From assembly GCA_038043245.1 (NCBI GenBank), contig JBBTCH010000003.1:1-64000 (forward strand): a DNA stretch of 64,000 nt, written 5' to 3'. Position 1 is the stretch's first letter; every line of letters begins with the position of its first letter. The notes below the pieces were generated by a model that worked only from the letters and a program-made list of their open reading frames with translations, had not been told where the DNA came from and did not search any database. The position numbers and the translations under genes are program-made. The DNA comes from JACPFV01 sp038043245 (GTDB taxonomy: Bacteria > Pseudomonadota > Gammaproteobacteria > Nevskiales > Nevskiaceae). Positions 15,784 to 23,808 of the stretch are shown one piece after another.

Positions 15784-17223
15784 CTACATCCCCGACTGGA
15801 TCGGCTGCGACAGGATCCACAAGCCCGCGGTGGTGAAAATCATCATCAGGAAAAGCATCGGCAGCTGGCTCAAGGTCGCCTGACGCCGCGTCGGGAACTG
15901 CCGCAGCGCCTCATGGTGTGCCAGCACCACGCTGACGATGTGGCCGAACAGGATCAGGCCGACCTGGCTGTGCCAGACCCAGGCCATGTCGGGCAGGAAC
16001 GGTGCGCGGAATTGGCCGGCAGTGCCGAACACGTTCCAGCCCCAGCCGAACGGGTCCGACAGCAGGCTGATGATCTTGACACCCTGGGTCAGGATCAGGG
16101 TGTTGTAGTGAGTGATGTTGTAGACCAGCGCGATCGGCAGCAACGAATAACCGAAGCGCAGCGCCAGTTCGCGCACGCTCAAGGGGCTGTCACCGGCTCG
16201 TTTTACCAAGGCGATGAAACACAAGTACACGCCCAGATAGATGAACGGTGACATCAACAGCCACAGGCTCTCGTAGATCAAATAGAACGGCCGCAGCTCG
16301 ACGTAGGCATAGATCGGACTTTTGCCCATCAGGGGCGTCAGCAGGTTGAAGGGGTCGTTCCAGAAGATGCGGACCCACGGCACGGTGGCGCGCAGGCCGT
16401 CATAGGCGGTGGACGACAGCATGAACAGCACGAACAGCAGCAGGCTGAGGCTTTCCGCGCGGTGTTCGAGCGCGCCGGCGAACGGCCAGCGCAGGCGCAG
16501 TTTGCCTTTTGAATAGTCGAGCGGCGCCATCAGCGCGGTGAGACGCAGGAATACGCTGAAGAATTCGCAGTAACGGAACCAGGCCGTGGTGCCAATCAGC
16601 CACACGCCGAATAAATTGACGATGCTGTAGGCCGCCAGATATGCCGACAGCGAAAGCGGCCGGGTGAAGCCGAACAGCTCGATCCAGATGAAGGCCATGT
16701 AGAACAAAAGGGCCGGCCAGTACGACAGCCGCGCTGGGTAAGCCCAGCGGCCCTGCGTGTAGCTTCTGAAAAATCGCCCGAGCGTTTCTGCGATGACGCG
16801 CCACGGATTGATGGCGGCGTAAAGGTCGCCGATCAAGGCGGTGAGGTAGGCGAACCCGAGCACAAACACGATCCAGAAGAACGTCATGTTGAAGTTCACG
16901 TACGGATTCGGGTTGCCGAAGAACCCGGTGAGCACGCACAGCAGCAACAGGCTGACGCTCAGGAGTTTAAACACCGTGACCGCGTGCAGGCGGCGCAGCG
17001 CTTGCAGCCAGCGCGCATCGCTGAGATCGCGCGACTGTTCCAGCGCGGCGGTGGATTTCGCAGTGACGAAAAAGCCGACGATCAGGAACGACAGCACCAG
17101 CGCGGCGGTGGCGCCATAGGCGTAGAGCCAGAACGGGACCGGCAGGTTGTAGAGCCGGCCAAACGAGTGTGCGTAGGCCAGTCCTGGGGTGAACAGGGCG
17201 AGGGCGGTAAGGCAGATTCTCAT
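15784..17223 (-). CDS. Polytopic membrane protein, copy A
   Basis: A 479-residue protein with an N-terminal signal-like segment ending AYA followed by HSFGRLYNLPVPFWLYAYG, then about ten hydrophobic helices. The AHxFGRLxxLPVPxWLY start is shared with the 487-residue gene at 19735, and the two align along their whole length, by eye at roughly 45-50% identity. Actinobacterial relatives with the same start are sometimes labelled fenitrothion hydrolase, which I consider poorly supported; it looks like a channel or transporter. Conserved His residues (the AHSFG His, LAHHEAL, TVFKLL region) could bind metal. Function unknown. It is divergent from the M19-like lipoprotein gene. Confidence 0.75.
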   Translation of the reverse strand: MRICLTALALFTPGLAYAHSFGRLYNLPVPFWLYAYGATAALVLSFLIVGFFVTAKSTAALEQSRDLSDARWLQALRRLHAVTVFKLLSVSLLLLCVLTGFFGNPNPYVNFNMTFFWIVFVLGFAYLTALIGDLYAAINPWRVIAETLGRFFRSYTQGRWAYPARLSYWPALLFYMAFIWIELFGFTRPLSLSAYLAAYSIVNLFGVWLIGTTAWFRYCEFFSVFLRLTALMAPLDYSKGKLRLRWPFAGALEHRAESLSLLLFVLFMLSSTAYDGLRATVPWVRIFWNDPFNLLTPLMGKSPIYAYVELRPFYLIYESLWLLMSPFIYLGVYLCFIALVKRAGDSPLSVRELALRFGYSLLPIALVYNITHYNTLILTQGVKIISLLSDPFGWGWNVFGTAGQFRAPFLPDMAWVWHSQVGLILFGHIVSVVLAHHEALRQFPTRRQATLSQLPMLFLMMIFTTAGLWILSQPIQSGM

Positions 17224-17313
17224 GGGGTGCTTTAACTATAGCCGCCGTGGTGCTGATTGATTAGTATCGGGCCAGCCCTGCTCCATAGCGGGGATTCATT
17301 CCGAGGTGATGGC

Positions 17314-19707
17314 GTGCGTTATTTTTTGCTGCTTGGCGTTGTGTCTTTGTCCCTGCTGGTGAGTGCCTGCGATGACGACGAGGCGGCGGTCGCAACCGGC
17401 GGTGGCGTGGTTGTGCCAGGTGGCCCGGTGGCTTCGCGCTTCGACATGGCCAACGGCTGCTTTGCATTGAAGTCATTGCAGCGCAACGCCTACGTGGTGA
17501 AAGCTCCCGACTTAGCCGCGACCGCGCCAGCGGCCGGCGGGGGCGAGCCGTTCTTCATGAAGCCGACCGCTCTCGGCAAGTATCTGTTCTACGCCAAGGA
17601 CCGATCATTTCTCGCGGTAGACGGTGACAACGCCGCCAGTGCGACCGCACCGTCGGACGACAGTGACTGGACAGTGAACCTGCTCGCCGATGGCAGCTTC
17701 AGCGTGGTCAACGAGGTCGCCGCGCGCACGCTGGCAGTGAACCCGGACTCGGGCGGCCTGGTGCTGGTGGCGACCGCGCCCGCCGACGGCACGCACAAGT
17801 TTACGTTTGACGCCGTCAGCGGCTGCAGCGCTTACCCCGAGATGCCGACCAACATCGGCGAGACCTATACCGGCCCGGCTGCGGGTGAGGTGATCGGCTT
17901 CGCCGACATCCACGCGCACATGGCGATGGGCTCGGACATGTCCGATGGCACCGGCGACCGCGGCCCCTCGGCTGGCGGCGTCATGTACGGCCATGCGGTC
18001 AACCGCTTTGGCGCGAGCGAGGCGCTGAAAGATTGCGAGGAAATGCATGGTCCCGGTGGCTCCACCACTGCCGAACTCGTGCTCGATCTCGAGGCCAACG
18101 AAAACTTCCTCGAATCGGAGGACACGCACGACACCGTCGGCTGGCCCAGCTTCGTCGACTGGCCGGCGCGCAATTCGCTGCTGCACCAGCAGATGTACTA
18201 CAAGTTCGTCGAGCGCTCGTACAAGGCCGGACTGCGCCTGATGGTGCTGCACGGTACCAACATCGAGGCGCTGTGCGATGTCGGCAAGAAGACCGTCGGC
18301 GACAAGACGTCGGATTGCAGCGACATGGGCGTGGGCCTGAAGCAGGTCGCCTACGCATACGACATCCAGGACTACATCGACGCGCAGGAAGGCGGCCCGG
18401 GCAAGGGCTGGTTCCGCATCGCCAAGGATCCGATGGAGGCCGAAGCGTTCATCCGCGCCGGCAAGATGGCGGTGGTGCCGGGCCTGGAGTTTTCCAACAT
18501 CTTCAAATGCAACGTGACCTACACAGGCGCGCCGCGCGGCGAGATGGACGGTGACCCGACCACCGAAGTGGTCGGTTGCACCACCGAGTCGATCGACGAG
18601 CAGATCGACGAAGCCTGGGACGCCGGCGTGCGCGGCATCTACCTGTACCACGACGTCGACAGCGCGCTCGGCGGCACCGGCATCTTCAGCGCGGTGCTGA
18701 ACCTGGTGAACTACTACGGCACCAAGGGCTGGTGGGAGACCTACACCTGCGACGACCAGTGGGGCGGCGAGGACGATCAGGGTTACTTCTATGGCGCCGG
18801 CACCGTGCCGCTGGGCATGGGTAGCAGCCAGCTCGGAGCGCTGCTCAGCAACCCGATTGGCGCGGCCCTGATTGAGAATTTCAGCGGCATCCTTCCGTTC
18901 TACCCGTCGACCAACCAGTGCAATGCGCGCGGCATCACGCCGCTCGGCCGCTACGCGCTCGAGGCGGCGATGAAGAAGGGCTTCGTGCTCGACGTCGACC
19001 ACGCCGAGATATCGATCAAGCAGGACATGCTCGACGAGGGCGCCAAGACCACGCCGGCCTACCCGATGATGTCGGCACACGGCGGCCACGGCGGCCTCAC
19101 CAACGCCCAAGTGCTCCAGATGCTGAAGCAAGGCGGCATCATGTACCCGGGCATGGTCAACGGGCGCGAGTACAAGGGCTTCTACAACAAGGTTGAGGCG
19201 ATCTGGGGCCAGATGAGCGACGCTGAGAAGGCGAAGTACCCGATCGCGGTCGGCTACGGCGCCGACCAGACAGGCCTGGCCAGCCAGCCGGGCCCGCGCG
19301 GCGGCGATGGCGTCGAGCCGGTGGATTACGACGAAGGCTTTACGCTGTTCCGCGGTGCGGGCTGGTCGGAGCGCCTGCTCGGACTGCCAGCGGTGCCGGT
19401 CTCACTGCTGACGATCAAGCCGGCCGACTGCGCCGACTGCACCGACGGCAAGTCCTGGAACGTGGACGAGGTGGGCGTGGCCCACTACGGCATGGTTCCC
19501 GACGTGGTCGAGCAGATTCGTATCGAGACCCAGCCCGAAACCAAGTACCTCGACGGCTTCTACAACTCGGCGGCGGCCTATCTCCGGCTGTGGAAGCAGA
19601 CGGTGGCGGCTTCCCTCGTGCGTCCGGACCCGGCCCGGCCGGATGCATCGACGCTGCCGCAGTACGTGCCGCATCCGCTCGATCCGACCACGGGCACCTT
19701 TCCTTAG
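17314..19707 (+). CDS. Large lipoprotein, M19 (membrane dipeptidase)-like metal hydrolase
   Basis: About 797 residues. GTG at 17314 is preferred over the upstream TTG at 17257: GAGG lies 7 bp before it and the product then begins MRYFLLLGVVSLSLLVSACDD, a clean lipoprotein signal. Residues about 45-170 resemble a beta-trefoil (fascin/ricin-like) fold with three NGCFAL/KYLFYA/RTLAV-type repeats. The catalytic part has DIHAHM (His200, His202), an acidic DVDHAEIS block (Asp560-His563) and SAHGGHGG (His589), matching the metal-ligand order of M19/amidohydrolase TIM barrels. Cys pairs suggest disulfides. It sits between the two copies of the polytopic membrane protein. Confidence 0.75.
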   Translation: MRYFLLLGVVSLSLLVSACDDDEAAVATGGGVVVPGGPVASRFDMANGCFALKSLQRNAYVVKAPDLAATAPAAGGGEPFFMKPTALGKYLFYAKDRSFLAVDGDNAASATAPSDDSDWTVNLLADGSFSVVNEVAARTLAVNPDSGGLVLVATAPADGTHKFTFDAVSGCSAYPEMPTNIGETYTGPAAGEVIGFADIHAHMAMGSDMSDGTGDRGPSAGGVMYGHAVNRFGASEALKDCEEMHGPGGSTTAELVLDLEANENFLESEDTHDTVGWPSFVDWPARNSLLHQQMYYKFVERSYKAGLRLMVLHGTNIEALCDVGKKTVGDKTSDCSDMGVGLKQVAYAYDIQDYIDAQEGGPGKGWFRIAKDPMEAEAFIRAGKMAVVPGLEFSNIFKCNVTYTGAPRGEMDGDPTTEVVGCTTESIDEQIDEAWDAGVRGIYLYHDVDSALGGTGIFSAVLNLVNYYGTKGWWETYTCDDQWGGEDDQGYFYGAGTVPLGMGSSQLGALLSNPIGAALIENFSGILPFYPSTNQCNARGITPLGRYALEAAMKKGFVLDVDHAEISIKQDMLDEGAKTTPAYPMMSAHGGHGGLTNAQVLQMLKQGGIMYPGMVNGREYKGFYNKVEAIWGQMSDAEKAKYPIAVGYGADQTGLASQPGPRGGDGVEPVDYDEGFTLFRGAGWSERLLGLPAVPVSLLTIKPADCADCTDGKSWNVDEVGVAHYGMVPDVVEQIRIETQPETKYLDGFYNSAAAYLRLWKQTVAASLVRPDPARPDASTLPQYVPHPLDPTTGTFP

Positions 19708-19734
19708 TCCCCACGTCCGGTCAGGGGCTCACGC

Positions 19735-21198
19735 GTGCTGCGCGCAGCGCTGATCCTGCTGGCGTGTGTGCCTGCGGTTGCGCAGGCACACACCTTCGGG
19801 CGCCTCTACACGCTGCCGGTTCCGCTCTGGCTGTATGCCTGGGGCGCGGCGGCGGCGCTCGTCCTCTCGTTCTTCGCAGCCGGGTATTTCATGGGTTGGC
19901 GCACCGGTACGGCGCGCAGCGCGGCGATCCCGCTCGACGACTCGCCCGTGCTTGCGGCGCTGCGGCGCCTGCGTGCGCCGCAGCTGCTGCAGCTGGCCAG
20001 CGTGGCGATGCTGCTGCTCACGATCGCCACGGGTTTTTTCGGTAGCCGCGATCCGCTGCGCAACTTCAGCATGACGGCGTTCTGGATTCTGTTCCTGCTG
20101 GGCGTGACCTACGCCTCGGCGTTCGCGGGCAATTTCTATGCGCTGCTGAATCCCTGGCGCGTGCTCGTCTCTGCGGTGGGCCGCATCGCGCCCGGATTCG
20201 CGCGCGGGCGGCTGGCGTACCCGCAGGTGCTGGACGCGTGGCCGGCGCTCGCGCTGTATGTCGGGCTGATCTGGTTCGAGCTCACCTTCCGCGCCACGCC
20301 GTTTTCGCTCGCCGTGGTCCTGGCGGGGTACACGCTGCTGAACTTCGCAGGTGTCTGGCTCGTCGGTGCGGCAGCGTGGTTCCACCACTGCGAAGCGTTC
20401 TCCGTGTTCTTCAGGAACGTGGCGCGGCTTGCGCCGCTCGACTACCGGCCGGGCGAGCCGGGCGGGCGGGGGTCGCTGGCACTGCGCTGGCCCGGCGCCG
20501 GTGCGCTGCAGGAGCGACCCGCGCATCTCGCCAGCGTGATTTTCGTGCTGGCGATGCTGGCGGCTACCGCCTATGACGGCTTGCGCGAGACGCAGCCGTG
20601 GTTCGCGCTGTTCTGGCACGACCCGCTTGGTATCGTGACGCCGTTGGTGGGTGAGCGGCCGATCGAAGGCTTCGTCGCCGCACGTCCTTGGTACCGGGTC
20701 TGGGACACCGCGTGGCTGGTCGCGGCGCCTTTCCTGTACTTCGGCGTCTATGTGCTGACGGTAGCGTTCGCGCGTGTTCTCACCGCGACGCAGCGGCCCC
20801 TGCGCGAACTGCTGCTCGACTTCGCTTACGCGCTGCTGCCCATCGTGCTGGCCTATCACGCCGCCCACTACTTCACGCTGCTGCTCGACCAAGGCCCGAA
20901 GATCCTGAGCCTGGCCTCGGACCCGTTTGGCTATGGCTGGAACCTGTTCGGCACGGCGAACAAGTTCCGTGCTGCCTACTTGCCGGACCTGACTTGGGTC
21001 TGGCACATCCAGGTGATGCTGATCCTGACGGGCCATGTATCGAGCGTGGTGCTGGCGCACCGGGTGGCGCTGCGCGTGTTCGACTCGCGACGCGAGGCGA
21101 TCCTGAGCCAGCTGCCGATGCTGGTGCTGATGGTGAGTTTCACCGTCGCGGGACTCTGGATCATGGCGCAGCCGTTGACGGCGATGGTAATACGGTAA
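19735..21198 (+). CDS. Polytopic membrane protein, copy B
   Basis: A 487-residue paralogue of the gene at 15784-17223. It starts at GTG (MLRAALILLACVPAVAQA, then HTFGRLYTLPVPLWLYAWG) and has the same succession of hydrophobic helices; shared blocks include GDLYAAINPWRV/GNFYALLNPWRV and DPFGWGWNVFGTA/DPFGYGWNLFGTA. The gap to the M19-like lipoprotein gene is 27 bp, so the two are probably one transcript. It is richer in GC than copy A, hinting that the lipoprotein-copy B pair was acquired separately or duplicated long ago. Function unknown. Confidence 0.75.
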   Translation: MLRAALILLACVPAVAQAHTFGRLYTLPVPLWLYAWGAAAALVLSFFAAGYFMGWRTGTARSAAIPLDDSPVLAALRRLRAPQLLQLASVAMLLLTIATGFFGSRDPLRNFSMTAFWILFLLGVTYASAFAGNFYALLNPWRVLVSAVGRIAPGFARGRLAYPQVLDAWPALALYVGLIWFELTFRATPFSLAVVLAGYTLLNFAGVWLVGAAAWFHHCEAFSVFFRNVARLAPLDYRPGEPGGRGSLALRWPGAGALQERPAHLASVIFVLAMLAATAYDGLRETQPWFALFWHDPLGIVTPLVGERPIEGFVAARPWYRVWDTAWLVAAPFLYFGVYVLTVAFARVLTATQRPLRELLLDFAYALLPIVLAYHAAHYFTLLLDQGPKILSLASDPFGYGWNLFGTANKFRAAYLPDLTWVWHIQVMLILTGHVSSVVLAHRVALRVFDSRREAILSQLPMLVLMVSFTVAGLWIMAQPLTAMVIR

Positions 21199-21371
21199 TG
21201 GTTTGCACCAGAACGCTTCGGCAGTAACTCGGCGTGCAGATTCGAAGTGTTTCCATTTCACCGCCGTTGGCGTGTCGCTGACCGAAGCCTATCTGCGGAT
21301 GCGGGAGCGCAGCTACAACCGCTGAGCCGGACGCTGGAGACCCCGCAAAGTCCCGGGTGTTCTGCGTTCAA
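21199..21371 (+). other. Gap holding a possible C-terminal gene remnant
   Basis: This 173-bp gap has no complete gene. One plus frame is open from about 21223 to a TGA near 21325 and reads as a plausible protein C-terminus ending VGVSLTEAYLRMRERSYNR, without a start codon or ribosome binding site. It may be the scar of a deleted gene or mobile element after the accessory segment. I cannot name its parent. Confidence 0.3.
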
Positions 21372-22229
21372 TCAAAAGTGCACTTCGAATTCCAACTGGG
21401 GCACGGCGGCCTGCGTGCCGACGCCGGGCGCGTTGCCGAATTTGTTGTGCCAGTACTGGAAGCCGACTCCAGCGAAGAAGATGTCCGATTTGCCAGCGAG
21501 CGAACCAAGGTCGAACATCTGCGCCATCTCGATCAATAATTCCGGGTGCGTGGTGTTGCCGAAACCGTCCTGTCCCTTCGGACCGATGTAGTCGGCGAAG
21601 CCCTTGAATTTGGCAGGCAGCCCCAGCTTGAACGGGATGCCCCAGGACAGGTTGAGGTCGTAGGTGTCATCGAAATGGACGTCCTTGCCGACAATTCCGT
21701 TGCGGTTGTTTTCGATCTGGTACAGCAGGCTGATGTTGAGGAATCCGGGCACCTCGAATTGCAGGGTGGGCCCTACCGCGAATTTCTGCTTGCGCGACCC
21801 AAAAGCGTCGTTCTTGGTATTCAGGTCGAACCCCGCGGTAATGCCGACGTCGCGGAGGGCGGCGTATTGGAGCGAACGGCCGGTCACTGCGCTCAGGCTG
21901 AGGTTGTGGCGATAGACGAAATAAGCCTCGGCAGCGCCGCCACCGCCGCCCGCCGCCGGGTCCTTGCTGTCGGACAGCAGGATATCCAGGTTGAAAAAAT
22001 TGCTGCCATACGAGTAGCCGTTGGCGTACTGCACCGTGAGGATGTTTTTGCTGATGTCGTTCGCATTCGCCGGCTCGCGATACAGAGTGCCGTAGCGATA
22101 GCCAATGAAAGCGTCGCTCCATTCGGCCGCCACCGCTGTGGTGCTGCACAGGCTGATCAAGGCGAACAGCGCATACGGGAAGCGCCTGCTCAAGCCAGAG
22201 CACCGGTGCGCGCAGTCGGGAGGGTTCAT
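21372..22229 (-). CDS. Outer-membrane beta-barrel, Tsx-like channel
   Basis: About 285 residues. The N-terminus carries a signal peptide (FPYALFALISLCSTTAVAA, then EWSDAFIGYRYG). The body alternates hydrophobic and polar residues in strand-sized steps and ends in Phe (FEVHF), the BamA-recognition signature of outer-membrane barrels. The pattern SDAFIGYRYGTLYREPAN and ILTVQYANGYSYGSNFFNLD resembles the Tsx-type nucleoside channel family. ATG at 22229 is used; a GTG four codons earlier is also open. It is divergent from the smaller barrel-like gene at 22463, with about 230 bp between them holding no recognised operator. Confidence 0.75.
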   Translation of the reverse strand: MNPPDCAHRCSGLSRRFPYALFALISLCSTTAVAAEWSDAFIGYRYGTLYREPANANDISKNILTVQYANGYSYGSNFFNLDILLSDSKDPAAGGGGGAAEAYFVYRHNLSLSAVTGRSLQYAALRDVGITAGFDLNTKNDAFGSRKQKFAVGPTLQFEVPGFLNISLLYQIENNRNGIVGKDVHFDDTYDLNLSWGIPFKLGLPAKFKGFADYIGPKGQDGFGNTTHPELLIEMAQMFDLGSLAGKSDIFFAGVGFQYWHNKFGNAPGVGTQAAVPQLEFEVHF

Positions 22230-22462
22230 GGATCGCGTCACCGTAACTGACCCCGGCCGCGAAGCGCCATAGAGTTTTCAACCCAGAGAATGCGGCTTGC
22301 TGCGTCTCAAAAATGCCTGCCGGAAACAGACGAAGGGTCAGGAAACAGCGACGAGCGGTCTGAAAACCACGGACGGGGGGGTGGGTGCGAGAGTAGGGTA
22401 GGGAACATCGGCAGCGTCAATGCGGCCGAAGCAACAGGAGGTGACCGACCCGAGAGGCGACC

Positions 22463-23080
22463 ATGAGACCGCGCAATTCCCAGGGGCGGTTTTTCGCCCC
22501 GCCGACGTTTGCGGTGATCTCGTTGCTGGTTCTGTTCTGCAGCGAGGTCCGGGCGGGGAGCGTTGTTCTCGAGGTGTCTCCGCTGTCGGTGGATATGGCT
22601 CCCGGATTGGCTTCACAGAATCCGAGCCTGGGTGCGCAGTGGTCCATCGCGAAATTGAGCCGGGCGGATCTGCAAGTCGGGCTGCTGAAGGATATCCGTT
22701 TCGGAGCTGAGCTCGGTAATTACGAAACCCTGAAGCGCTGGCGTTTCGGCATCGGCTTTGATTTCAGCCTGCCGGCCTCGGGTCAGATGCATTTCAACCT
22801 GTATTCCCGCCGCAATCCGGACCGCGAAGGCAGCCGATTCCGTTTTTCGCTGTTCGACGAGGTCGCTGCGCGCGCTCCGCGTGTGTGGTCACTGGGGTTG
22901 TCGGTGGATCGCGTGAACGGCCTCGAGCTGACGCCGCAGCTGGTGTTGCGCTTGGATTCGGCCTTGGGCCTGTCCAGCCCGATGGTACTGACGATGCAGT
23001 ACGGCTCGATCAGCCCGATCCCCGATCAGAACGCCCTGCCCGAGCGGGCAGTGCAGGTCCTGCTGCGCTGGAAGTTCTAG
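22463..23080 (+). CDS. Putative outer-membrane protein, unknown family
   Basis: A 205-residue protein with a signal peptide (FAVISLLVLFCSEVRA, then GSVVLEVSPLSVDM). The mature part is rich in aromatic and charged residues in alternating pattern (RRWRFGIGFDFSLP-like, FNLYSRRN, RFSLFDEV) and ends LLRWKF, so it probably forms a small outer-membrane barrel. Its start is set by an in-frame TGA just upstream at 22443; GAGAGG gives the site, while a perfect AGGAGGTGA lies 17 bp away. I do not recognise the family. Divergent from the Tsx-like gene and upstream of a toxin-antitoxin pair. Confidence 0.68.
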   Translation: MRPRNSQGRFFAPPTFAVISLLVLFCSEVRAGSVVLEVSPLSVDMAPGLASQNPSLGAQWSIAKLSRADLQVGLLKDIRFGAELGNYETLKRWRFGIGFDFSLPASGQMHFNLYSRRNPDREGSRFRFSLFDEVAARAPRVWSLGLSVDRVNGLELTPQLVLRLDSALGLSSPMVLTMQYGSISPIPDQNALPERAVQVLLRWKF

Positions 23081-23105
23081 GCCGTTCACAGGCTCTGACC
23101 TTTGA

Positions 23106-23121
23106 CATTACCACGGTAATG
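23106..23121. promoter_or_regulatory. Palindromic operator of the toxin-antitoxin pair
   Basis: CATTACCACGGTAATG is a 16-bp palindrome with 14 matching positions. It overlaps the end of a perfect TTGACA -35 box (23102-23107) and ends 15 bp before the preferred antitoxin ATG. AbrB-type antitoxins usually repress their own promoter, so this is the likely binding site. Confidence 0.7.
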
Positions 23122-23136
23122 GTAGAGCATGGACGC

Positions 23137-23397
23137 ATGACCATCGCCAGTTCCAAAGTCACCGCGCAAGGGCAGATTTCCGTGCCGCAGGAAGTGCGAC
23201 GGAAACTCGGCTTGAGCCCCGGTTCCGTACTGGAGTGGATCGAAGACAAAGGCGCGATCCGCGTCCAGCGATCCACACAGCACACGTCGGAAGACATCCA
23301 TCGCCGCGTGTTTGCACGCAAGCCCGCACCGAAGACGCTGGACGAGCTGAAGGACGGAATCAGAAAACACGCGCGCTCCAAGCATGCGCGCGGTTGA
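23137..23397 (+). CDS. AbrB/MazE-type antitoxin
   Basis: An 86-residue DNA-binding antitoxin. The N-terminus MTIASSKVTAQGQISVPQEVRRKLGL is a swapped-hairpin AbrB/SpoVT domain; the charged C-terminal tail (about 50-86) would wrap the toxin. An in-frame ATG at 23119 lies inside the operator, so 23137 is preferred. The gene overlaps the PIN toxin by 14 bp. If the TTGACA at 23102 is the -35 element, the transcript would begin within a few bases of this ATG. Confidence 0.88.
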   Translation: MTIASSKVTAQGQISVPQEVRRKLGLSPGSVLEWIEDKGAIRVQRSTQHTSEDIHRRVFARKPAPKTLDELKDGIRKHARSKHARG

Positions 23398-23764
23398 TGC
23401 CAACGTCCTCGTCCGGCTGGTTACGCGTGACGACACCAAACAAGTTGCCGCCGCCGAATCCTTTGTCGCCAAGGGTGCGTGGGTTTCGCACATCGTTTTG
23501 GTCGAAACCCTCTGGGTGCTGGAATCGGTTTACGACCTGAAGCCGGAGGCGCTGGCGCTGACGGTCGAGATGCTGCTGAGCCACCAGCATCTGACGATTC
23601 AGGATACGGACGTGGTTGACGCTGCGCTGGAACATTTCCGCAAGCGTCCGTCGCTGGGATTCTCCGACTGTCTGGTATTGGAGATTGCGCTCAAGGCCGG
23701 GCATCAGCCTCTGGGTACTTTCGACCGCGATCTCGGTAAGTTGGAAGGCGCGCAGAAGCTTTAA
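23384..23764 (+). CDS. PIN-domain toxin (VapC-like ribonuclease)
   Basis: A 126-residue PIN nuclease. The four acidic metal ligands are all present: Asp5 (VDANVLVR), Glu41 (LVETLWVL), Asp95 (LGFSDCLVLE) and Asp114 (GTFDRDL). Length matches VapC toxins, which cut tRNA or rRNA. It overlaps the antitoxin gene and is followed by a terminator. Because all catalytic residues are intact, the toxin is likely active. Confidence 0.9.
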   Translation: MRAVDANVLVRLVTRDDTKQVAAAESFVAKGAWVSHIVLVETLWVLESVYDLKPEALALTVEMLLSHQHLTIQDTDVVDAALEHFRKRPSLGFSDCLVLEIALKAGHQPLGTFDRDLGKLEGAQKL

Positions 23765-23770
23765 ACAAAA

Positions 23771-23797
23771 ATGCCCCGTTTCCGGGGCATTTTTTTG
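23771..23797. terminator. Bidirectional terminator between vapC-like gene and hppA
   Basis: The stem ATGCCCCG / CGGGGCAT with a TTTC loop is preceded by AAAA and followed by seven T residues. It lies between convergent genes and can end transcription from both sides. Confidence 0.92.
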
Positions 23798-23808
23798 TAG
23801 CGTAAGGC

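Noticed and set aside
17257..17313. TTG start at 17257 for the M19-like lipoprotein
   Set aside because: The added residues break the signal peptide; GTG at 17314 has a proper ribosome site and gives a clean lipobox signal.
19729..21261. 510-codon minus frame opposite membrane protein copy B
   Set aside because: Extremely Arg/Gln/His-rich composition, typical of the complement of a hydrophobic gene; copy B has a paralogue that confirms its frame.
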